DNA of 6,108 nucleotides, taken from NCBI GenBank assembly GCA_031254385.1, contig JAIRUO010000244.1:1-6108 (forward strand), read 5' to 3'. Numbering within the stretch: the stretch's first letter is position 1; each line of letters opens with the position of its first letter. The DNA comes from Treponema sp. GTDB taxonomy: Bacteria > Spirochaetota > Spirochaetia > Treponematales > Breznakiellaceae. Below the pieces are notes generated by a model. The model was not told the DNA's origin, searched no databases, and saw nothing but the letters and a program-made list of their open reading frames with translations. Below are positions 1 to 4,389 of the stretch, in pieces. Position numbers and translations under genes: made by a program.

Positions 1-72
1 GTCCTGTAGCTCAGTGGATAGAGCGGCCGCCTCCTAAGCGGCAGGTCGGCCGTCCGATTCGGCCCAGGATCA
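1..72 (+). tRNA. tRNA-Arg (anticodon CCU), lacking only its first base
   Basis: The sequence folds as a complete cloverleaf except that base 1 of the tRNA lies just before the window. Positions 1-6 pair with 65-70 (one G-U pair), and the missing first base would have to be G to pair with C71; A72 is the discriminator. The D stem is 9-12 with 21-24, the anticodon stem 26-30 with 38-42 (all five pairs Watson-Crick), and the T stem 48-52 with 60-64. The anticodon CCT is at 33-35, reading AGG (Arg). The D loop has an A after GG, matching the A20 arginine identity base. CCA is not encoded. One oddity is that the T loop reads T-C-C-G-A-T-T, so tRNA position 55, almost always U (pseudouridine), is C. 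metK begins 39 bp downstream. Confidence 0.93.
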
Positions 73-111
73 AGCTTTATTTCCCAAGTTTTATAATGCT
101 AGGAGTTAATT

Positions 112-1284
112 ATGAAAGAACGATCCTTTTTTACTTCCGAATCCGTAGGCGAAGGCCATCCGGATAAACTTTGCGATCAGGTATCTGATGCTATCCTTGA
201 TGCCTGCCTTAAAGATGATCCCCAAAGCCGAGTTGCCTGCGAAACTTTTTCGTCCGCTTCCCTTGTCCTTGTAGGGGGCGAGATCACTACCTCCACCTAT
301 GTTGATACTCATCACATAATCCGGGAAGTAGTGCGAGAAATCGGCTACACTGACCCTGCTTATGGGCTGGATTATCAGTCAATGGCGGTTCTGAACATGA
401 TCCACAACCAGTCCCCGGACATTAGCCAGGGAGTATCTGGAACCGGGCTAAAAAAATTCCAGGGCCAGCAAGGTGCCGGGGATCAGGGTATGATGTTTGG
501 TTATGCCTGTAACGAGACTAAAGAACTCATGCCCCTGCCCATTACTCTGGCTCACAAGCTCCTGATCCACGCGTCAAAACTCAGAAAAAATAAGACACTT
601 AAGTGGCTCCGGCCCGATTCAAAGAGCCAGGTAACAGTGGAGTACGAGAAAGGCAAGCCCATCCGCATTGATGCGGTGGTAATAGCTCATCAGCATGATC
701 CCGATGTAACACACAAGGTGATTGAATCAACAATTATTGATGAGATCGTTAAGCCCATGCTTGAACCTACAGGCTTTTTGGACAAAAAAACCAAATACTA
801 CATAAACACCACAGGCCGTTTTGTTGTTGGAGGTCCTATGGGAGATGCCGGCCTAACAGGACGCAAGATCATTGCGGACAGCTACGGCGGCATGGGCCGT
901 CATGGCGGCGGCGCTTTCTCCGGCAAGGATCCCACCAAGGTAGACCGTTCAGCGGCTTATGCCGCCCGCTATGTGGCAAAAAATATAGTTGCAGCCAAAC
1001 TGGCTGACCGCTGCGAAATTCAACTGGCCTATGCCATTGGCGTTCCGTTCCCGGTTTCTGTAATGGTTGATACTTTTGGTACGGCAAAAGTGGATGAAAA
1101 GCGTATTGAAGAAGCGATAGCAAAGGAAAAGGTCTTTGATCTTACGCCTGCTGGAATCATCAAAGCCCTGGACCTCCGTCGCCCCATATACCAAAAAACC
1201 GCTAGTTACGGTCACTTTGGCCGCAGCGAGTTTCCCTGGGAAAAAACCGACAAAATCGAGGAATTAAAGAAAGCCATCGGTTAA
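112..1284 (+). CDS. metK: S-adenosylmethionine synthetase (methionine adenosyltransferase)
   Basis: Cytoplasmic enzyme that makes S-adenosylmethionine from methionine and ATP, releasing phosphate and pyrophosphate; it normally works as a tetramer with Mg2+ and K+. The 390-residue length is typical of bacterial MetK. Family motifs are in order: GHPDK at 15-19 with the catalytic His16 and metal-binding Asp18, the hexapeptide region [12 protein letters not shown] at 121-132, [16 protein letters not shown] at 245-260, and the phosphate-loop region [16 protein letters not shown] at 265-280. The start is fixed by the conserved N-terminus and by a Shine-Dalgarno AGGAG at 101-105, six bases before the ATG. 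The tRNA-to-metK gap is only 39 bp, too short for a SAM riboswitch unless one lies upstream of the tRNA. arfB follows after 7 bp and is probably cotranscribed. No broken or missing motif was seen. Confidence 0.98.
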   Translation: MKERSFFTSESVGEGHPDKLCDQVSDAILDACLKDDPQSRVACETFSSASLVLVGGEITTSTYVDTHHIIREVVREIGYTDPAYGLDYQSMAVLNMIHNQSPDISQGVSGTGLKKFQGQQGAGDQGMMFGYACNETKELMPLPITLAHKLLIHASKLRKNKTLKWLRPDSKSQVTVEYEKGKPIRIDAVVIAHQHDPDVTHKVIESTIIDEIVKPMLEPTGFLDKKTKYYINTTGRFVVGGPMGDAGLTGRKIIADSYGGMGRHGGGAFSGKDPTKVDRSAAYAARYVAKNIVAAKLADRCEIQLAYAIGVPFPVSVMVDTFGTAKVDEKRIEEAIAKEKVFDLTPAGIIKALDLRRPIYQKTASYGHFGRSEFPWEKTDKIEELKKAIG

Positions 1285-1291
1285 AGTATTA

Positions 1292-1708
1292 ATGGATCGC
1301 TTGCTTCTGTTTCAATCTATTCATGCCGCTGCAAAGGCGGATTTCTCCCGTTCCGGCGGGCCTGGTGGCCAGAATGTCAACAAGGTAAACACCAAGGTAA
1401 CCCTGCGCGTAAAACTAGATGATCTTGCCGGCCTTAACGACATTGAAGCCGCCAGGCTACGGGAGACTCTGGCCTCGCGCATAACCAACAGCGGCGAACT
1501 AGTAATCAACGCCAGCGAAGAACGTTCCCAGCACACCAATCTGGAGCGGGCATACACCCGTATGGAAAGCCTTATTGTTAATGCCGCCCACCTGCCCCGC
1601 ACTCGCCGTCCTACAAAACCTAGCCGTGCGGCCAGGGAAGAACGGCTTAATTCCAAACGCCGGCTGGCACTAAAAAAGGCGGAAAGGCACTTAAAAAATG
1701 GGGATTGA
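1292..1708 (+). CDS. arfB: ArfB-type alternative ribosome-rescue factor (peptidyl-tRNA hydrolase, GGQ domain)
   Basis: Small release-factor-like protein that hydrolyses peptidyl-tRNA on ribosomes stalled at the end of non-stop mRNA. The catalytic GGQ is at residues 25-27 within SGGPGGQNVNKVNTKV, the signature of the prokaryotic release factor-1 (RF-1) domain family. There is no codon-recognition domain as in RF1/RF2. The length of 138 residues matches ArfB/YaeJ. Residues about 101-138 form a tail very rich in Arg and Lys, the part that in ArfB enters the empty mRNA channel. The ATG is 7 bp after the metK stop and has no convincing Shine-Dalgarno, so translation is probably coupled to metK. 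PrfH is a less likely assignment because that protein is longer. The role is from family knowledge; only the motifs are seen directly. Confidence 0.9.
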   Translation: MDRLLLFQSIHAAAKADFSRSGGPGGQNVNKVNTKVTLRVKLDDLAGLNDIEAARLRETLASRITNSGELVINASEERSQHTNLERAYTRMESLIVNAAHLPRTRRPTKPSRAAREERLNSKRRLALKKAERHLKNGD

Positions 1709-1780
1709 AAGGCGGCTGGTTGGAATAGGATAATTGGTTCTCTATAGTATTAGTCTTTATGTAGCTTTATAATCCCCATT
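1697..1780. repeat. 10-bp inverted repeat spanning the convergent arfB and xre gene ends
   Basis: AATGGGGATT at 1697-1706 is matched perfectly by AATCCCCATT at 1771-1780, with 64 bp between. Each arm lies in the last codons of a gene, and both genes therefore carry the same ten bases in the sense direction close to their 3' ends. The 41 bp between the two stop codons contain no T-rich tract or compact terminator hairpin. The arms could pair across a large loop in read-through RNA from either strand, or the match could be chance. Confidence 0.5.
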
Positions 1781-2112
1781 AACAAATCATCCATTGCTTC
1801 ACCTACATTTTTGCGTAGCTGTTTTTTCTTCATGTTAATAAATTCCGCTGTCTGCCGCACAGTATCATTTTTTCTATTGGATTCATCTTTTTTCTCAGGC
1901 GTCAATAACTCAAAAACCTCCATATTTAACGCACATGCAATTCTGTCTAAAGTTTTGTCGCTTACCCAGGTTTTACAGTATTCAATATCTACCATATGGG
2001 GCACGGAAATATCTGCATATTCGGCTAATTTAGCTTGACTAATATGCAATGCGGTACGGGTTTTTCTGATATTTTGAGAAAGGATTTTGCGTAAATCCTG
2101 TGGTTTCCTCAT
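1750..2112 (-). CDS. Xre-family helix-turn-helix transcriptional regulator
   Basis: A 120-residue protein with a single Cro/C1-type helix-turn-helix near the N-terminus (about residues 10-70). The pattern is clear: helix 2 around SQAKLAEYA (25-33), recognition helix around SVPHMVDIE (36-44), then the hydrophobic helix DRIACALNM (56-64). Residues 75-120 are charged and rich in Lys and Asn, with no recognisable ligand or protease domain. The gene is divergent from a small lipoprotein gene 165 bp away, and the interval is packed with dyad repeats, one overlapping the ATG itself, so autoregulation and control of the lipoprotein are the natural inference. No Shine-Dalgarno precedes the ATG; a CATAAT hexamer (minus strand, 2122-2127) lies 9 bp before it, so the mRNA may be leaderless. 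The ligand or signal is unknown. A toxin-antitoxin role was considered, but no partner overlaps it. Confidence 0.85.
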   Translation of the reverse strand: MRKPQDLRKILSQNIRKTRTALHISQAKLAEYADISVPHMVDIEYCKTWVSDKTLDRIACALNMEVFELLTPEKKDESNRKNDTVRQTAEFINMKKKQLRKNVGEAMDDLLMGIIKLHKD

Positions 2113-2131
2113 ATCATAAAGATTATGATAT
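2111..2131. promoter_or_regulatory. Perfect 9+3+9 palindrome over the xre start codon (putative autoregulatory operator)
   Basis: ATATCATAA (2111-2119) and TTATGATAT (2123-2131) are perfect inverted copies around AGA. The site covers the first two bases of the xre ATG as read on the minus strand and the most likely -10/transcription start area of that gene. Its half-site TTATGATA is the same one found in the adjoining 26-bp repeats. Binding here would be expected to block xre transcription. The palindrome is seen directly; its use as an operator is inferred. Confidence 0.65.
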
Positions 2132-2202
2132 TATCATTAATTCTAAAAATATGGTATTGACATAATTATTAGATTTATGGTATTATCATAAATAATAGGA
2201 AA
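2125..2202. repeat. Three 26-bp direct repeats, each built around a dyad (putative Xre operator array)
   Basis: Units run 2125-2150, 2151-2176 and 2177-2202, with exactly 26 bp from one to the next. Each starts with a version of ATGRTATTATCAT, itself a dyad centred at 2131, 2157 and 2183. The first is a perfect 13-bp palindrome. The third extends to 21 bp (2173-2193) with one mismatched pair. The second is degenerate on its right half, where it instead reads TTGACA, the -35 of the lipoprotein promoter. Units 2 and 3 agree at 18 of 26 bases. A 26-bp period is about 2.5 helical turns, so neighbouring sites would face opposite sides of the DNA and the outer two the same side. The position between a divergent regulator and its neighbour suggests operators for that regulator. 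Confidence 0.75.
2157..2186 (+). promoter_or_regulatory. Sigma-70-type promoter of the small lipoprotein gene
   Basis: A perfect -35 TTGACA (2157-2162) is followed after 18 bp by TATTAT (2181-2186), a one-mismatch -10. Transcription would start near 2193, giving a leader of about 84 bases before the ATG at 2277. The -35 lies in the dyad of the second 26-bp repeat and the -10 in the centre of the third, so a protein bound to either would exclude RNA polymerase. Hexamers are seen directly; the start site is inferred. Confidence 0.72.
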
Positions 2203-2241
2203 TCAGTTATGATTTCCGTGGCAGATTTTGAAATATCTGCC
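2198..2241 (+). promoter_or_regulatory. Two adjacent hairpins in the predicted 5' leader of the lipoprotein mRNA
   Basis: Hairpin 1 has GGAAATCA (2198-2205) pairing with TGATTTCC (2210-2217) across a GTTA loop. Hairpin 2 begins two bases later, with GGCAGAT (2220-2226) pairing with ATCTGCC (2235-2241) across eight bases. No U-run follows, so these are not intrinsic terminators, and the Shine-Dalgarno at 2261-2267 stays free. They may stabilise the 5' end of the mRNA or bind a regulator; alternatively hairpin 1 is a DNA operator, since it includes TTATGATT, close to the upstream half-site. Confidence 0.5.
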
Positions 2242-2276
2242 CAAAAATATAAGTAGAAAAAGGAAGGTATTCAAAA

Positions 2277-2591
2277 ATGAAAAAAAAAGGGGTTATTTTT
2301 CTTGGTATTCTATTGGTTTTCACTTTTATTTTTGCGTCTTGTACAAGCTACAGACCAGTAGATGTTACAAACACTCAGGCTGCTCAGATTAACCAGGTTA
2401 ACTTTCATGATGTTCAACCTGGGGAAAGGGTCAATACCATGTATATAAATCGTACCGGGTCTTTTATAAATGACCTTAATAAGGTTAAAAATGGTTCATG
2501 GTACGGTGCGCATCGAGACTTAATAGTCAGCGTAGAGGCTGTTCTAAAGAATGGCAAAAAAGCAATGTGGCGGATTGAATATGTTGATTAA
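2277..2591 (+). CDS. Small predicted lipoprotein of unknown function
   Basis: A 104-residue protein with a lysine start (MKKKG), a hydrophobic stretch at about 6-19 and a lipobox FASC with the modified cysteine at 22, so the mature chain would be an 82-residue lipid-anchored envelope protein. No known domain was recognised. The mature part is mixed polar and aromatic with two Gly/Asn-rich turns (INRTGSF, NGSWYGAH) and ends in an alternating pattern LIVSVEAVLKNGKKAMWRIEYV that looks like two beta strands, suggesting a small beta-rich fold. A good Shine-Dalgarno AGGAAGG (2261-2267) lies nine bases before the ATG and fixes the start. The gene stands alone with its own promoter inside a repeat array shared with the divergent xre, so it is probably that regulator's main target. 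The codons just after the ATG form a run of nine A then four G (2280-2292), which could be prone to slippage. Confidence 0.82.
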   Translation: MKKKGVIFLGILLVFTFIFASCTSYRPVDVTNTQAAQINQVNFHDVQPGERVNTMYINRTGSFINDLNKVKNGSWYGAHRDLIVSVEAVLKNGKKAMWRIEYVD

Positions 2592-2631
2592 GGGTTTGTT
2601 TCTCAGCTAAAAAAATATGGGAAATATTTAC

Positions 2632-2670
2632 TCAATTCAAGGGGTGTTTTAAGGCCGCCCCTTGAATTGA
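2632..2670. terminator. Long hairpin between convergent genes, probable bidirectional transcript end
   Basis: TCAATTCAAGGGG (2632-2644) and CCCCTTGAATTGA (2658-2670) form a perfect 13-bp stem with a 13-base loop. It lies 40 bp after the lipoprotein stop and 35 bp after the stop of the TPR lipoprotein gene on the other strand, where a shared terminator would be expected. There is no T-tract directly after the stem on either strand (the minus strand has a T-run only some 15 bases further on), so it may act as a 3'-end stabiliser or processing stop rather than a classical intrinsic terminator. Confidence 0.6.
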
Positions 2671-2705
2671 CAGCACTCGTCAGGTGCCAAATACCACCAT
2701 TGTTC

Positions 2706-3527
2706 CTACAGCCGCGTGTTTCTTATCTCATTGATCGTATTTTCAATTGTCGCATTATTTGGATTGCCTTTCCTGGCCTCTTCCAAATATCTTAACGCTT
2801 GCTCATGATTGTTCATCCTGAAAAACATCATACCCATATAGTAATAGGCATCGTATACGTACGGTGAATTCACGCTTAAGTATAATTCTATAGCCATATC
2901 AAAGAAAGCCATTGAATTAGTATAATCGCCGACCATAAAGAATAACTCGCCTATACCGTAATATGATTCAGGATCGTCAGGGTCAATATCAACCATCTTT
3001 AGATACATCTCGAATGCGTCATTTAAGCGGTTCTGCAACCTATAAACAACAGCCAAATTCTGATAAGGTACTTTGTTTTTGCTGTTTATTGAAATGGAAC
3101 GTAAATACATTTCTTCCGCTTCTGAAAGGCGGTTCTGCCTTCTGTAAACCATTCCCAGATGATCCATTGCGTCAACAAAAAGAGGATCCAGTTCAATTGC
3201 TTTTTTTAAATACTCTTCAGCCTCATTTAGCCTGTTTTCTGTTAAAAATTGGCTTCCTGTAGTGTAGGCTGTCAATGCTTCTGCATTTTGTGACGGAGCA
3301 GTCATGGGAACGGCTGCTATAGTTTTGATTTCCATTGATTCAGATTCAGTTGTATTGGGTGGCTGAGCAATTTCGGGCTTTGTATTTTCAGGTTCAATGT
3401 TTTCTGGATGTCTAAGCCCCGATTCTATACTTAACGGCTCAATTTCATCTTTCGATGTCATTGTTGTTGTCGTTGAACAACCCAAAATAAAAACAGAAAC
3501 GAAAACCAATATAATAAATTTTTTCAT
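2706..3527 (-). CDS. Tetratricopeptide-repeat lipoprotein
   Basis: A 273-residue protein with a lipoprotein signal (hydrophobic 4-15, lipobox ILGC with Cys17), then a Thr/Ser patch and a low-complexity Pro/Glu/Asn/Thr linker to about residue 80, probably spanning away from the membrane. From about 82 on there are five tandem TPR units: roughly 82-115, 117-149, 151-183, 185-218 and 223-257. They show the usual small-Gly/Ala-Tyr-Ala pattern and turns such as ELDPLF and DIDPDD. Units 2 and 3 are close relatives (VYRRQNRLSEAEEMYL against VYRLQNRLNDAFEMYL), suggesting internal duplication. TPRs are protein-protein binding scaffolds, so an envelope assembly or adaptor role is likely, but the partner is unknown. 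It has a strong Shine-Dalgarno AGGAGGA (minus strand, 3532-3538) inside the 17-bp gap behind the upstream lipoprotein gene, so the two form an operon. Confidence 0.88.
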   Translation of the reverse strand: MKKFIILVFVSVFILGCSTTTTMTSKDEIEPLSIESGLRHPENIEPENTKPEIAQPPNTTESESMEIKTIAAVPMTAPSQNAEALTAYTTGSQFLTENRLNEAEEYLKKAIELDPLFVDAMDHLGMVYRRQNRLSEAEEMYLRSISINSKNKVPYQNLAVVYRLQNRLNDAFEMYLKMVDIDPDDPESYYGIGELFFMVGDYTNSMAFFDMAIELYLSVNSPYVYDAYYYMGMMFFRMNNHEQALRYLEEARKGNPNNATIENTINEIRNTRL

Positions 3528-3544
3528 ACTGTCCTCCTGTTATT

Positions 3545-4306
3545 TCAAGTACGACCCATTGCCTTTTTTATCATTTTTGCCTTCTCTGTTAAATACGGTT
3601 CACAAATTTCATCTTGAATATCAATCTCGATTAATCCGTAGAAATACGGCGTTATTGAATAAATATTCCATAACAGTGTGATGTTATCTTTCTGGATATT
3701 GACAGAATCAGGCGACCAAATTTCATCTCTCAAGAAGCTATCAATTTCATAATTTGATTTAATGATTTCTTTTAGCACATCATCTGGAATTTGATTAACC
3801 AAATCGCTGAGGCCAAGTATTCTTTCTTCAGCAATATCCACTATATAATATTCAAACCAATAAAATCCGTGAGCCGCTCCGGCATAGTAAAGATAATAAT
3901 GGTATTGGATAATTACGAATGAATCATCATAATATTCAATTGTATATCTTTCAATCAAGTCAGAATGGTAAAGATATACTGTTCCGTCTTCGCCTATCAT
4001 TGGCAGATAATCATCTTTGTAAATGTCCCCGACAAATTCATTTTCACGCAGCGAAACGTAATCGTCAAAATTTTTGTTTTGGTATATTAGTCTCTCGATC
4101 AAACCGGAAGTCTTATTTGAATTGCTTGTATTTTCCAAATGAAATTCAAATGTAAACTTGTGGGTATCAAAAAACATTTTTTCATATTCATAATCTTTAT
4201 GAATAATTCCGGACTCAATGGTTTCCTGCTGAGCAATTCTAGGCCCATGACTGCAACTGGCAACGAGAATTACAAAAAGAAAAAACGCTAATTTATATGC
4301 CTTCAT
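3545..4306 (-). CDS. Predicted lipoprotein with a DUF3298/RsiV-like domain
   Basis: A 253-residue protein starting MKAYK, with a hydrophobic segment at 6-16 and lipobox VASC (Cys18), so it is predicted to be anchored in an envelope membrane. The C-terminal half resembles the DUF3298 family (found in the sensor part of RsiV and in some envelope lipoproteins). It has a run of aromatic strands, then AGAAHGFYW at 142-150 in place of the usual Gly-Gly-Ala-His motif, a strand ending in LGLSDLV (164-170), and near the end ITPYFYGLIEIDI (218-230), the typical Pro-Tyr-Gly strand pair. Residues 25-110 would correspond to the variable upstream region and are unusually rich in Tyr, Phe, Asp and Glu. No catalytic site is evident. 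It is first in an operon with the TPR lipoprotein gene 17 bp downstream. Shine-Dalgarno AAAGGAG (minus strand, 4317-4323) supports this start. The domain call is from pattern memory, not a search. Confidence 0.75.
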   Translation of the reverse strand: MKAYKLAFFLFVILVASCSHGPRIAQQETIESGIIHKDYEYEKMFFDTHKFTFEFHLENTSNSNKTSGLIERLIYQNKNFDDYVSLRENEFVGDIYKDDYLPMIGEDGTVYLYHSDLIERYTIEYYDDSFVIIQYHYYLYYAGAAHGFYWFEYYIVDIAEERILGLSDLVNQIPDDVLKEIIKSNYEIDSFLRDEIWSPDSVNIQKDNITLLWNIYSITPYFYGLIEIDIQDEICEPYLTEKAKMIKKAMGRT

Positions 4307-4344
4307 TTACCTGTCTCTCCTTTGGACTCAAGCCCGGTTCAAAT

Positions 4345-4373
4345 ATAGTACCTTTATAAAGACTTTTATTCAA
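4345..4373 (-). promoter_or_regulatory. Predicted promoter of the DUF3298/TPR lipoprotein operon
   Basis: On the minus strand TTGAAT (4368-4373) is followed after exactly 17 bp by TACTAT (4345-4350). Each hexamer is close to the sigma-70 consensus, and the position fits a leader of about 30 bases before the ATG at 4306. It overlaps the oppositely directed purD promoter, and both spacers contain the perfect 10-bp palindrome CTTTATAAAG (4352-4361). Confidence 0.6.
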
Positions 4374-4381
4374 TCTATAAT
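4353..4381 (+). promoter_or_regulatory. Predicted promoter of purD, very close to the start codon
   Basis: A perfect -10 TATAAT (4376-4381) lies 17 bp after TTTATA (4353-4358), a 4-of-6 match to the -35 consensus. Only 8 bp separate the -10 from the purD ATG at 4390, so transcription would begin at or within a base or two of the start codon. No Shine-Dalgarno is present. Hexamers are seen directly; leaderless transcription is inferred. Confidence 0.55.
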
Positions 4382-4389
4382 TAACCCCT

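Noticed and set aside
92..97. TATAAT just before metK as its promoter
   Set aside because: It lies 15 bp before the ATG, which would start the RNA inside the Shine-Dalgarno at 101-105, and no -35 is found at the right distance, where the tRNA 3' end lies. A chance AT-rich match is more likely.
73..111. SAM riboswitch upstream of metK
   Set aside because: Only 39 bp separate the tRNA from metK, too little for any known SAM riboswitch, and no conserved stem is seen.
869..1215. Minus-strand open frames inside metK
   Set aside because: They lie opposite highly conserved metK codons and have no domain character or ribosome-binding site.
1321..1656. 111-codon minus-strand open frame inside arfB
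   Set aside because: It is antisense to the GGQ domain and its basic tail, with low-complexity Ser/Arg/Leu composition typical of a shadow frame.
2125..2202. CRISPR-like array from the three 26-bp repeats
   Set aside because: The units abut with no unique spacers, are degenerate, and contain promoter hexamers; no cas gene is nearby. Operator repeats fit better.
1750..2591. Toxin-antitoxin pair made of the Xre protein and the small lipoprotein
   Set aside because: The genes are divergent and 165 bp apart, and the small protein is a signal-peptide lipoprotein rather than a known toxin type. A regulator-target pair is more economical.
2632..2670. Terminal inverted repeats of an insertion sequence or miniature element
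   Set aside because: The arms are only 13 bases apart with no flanking target duplication or transposase, so a hairpin is the simpler reading.
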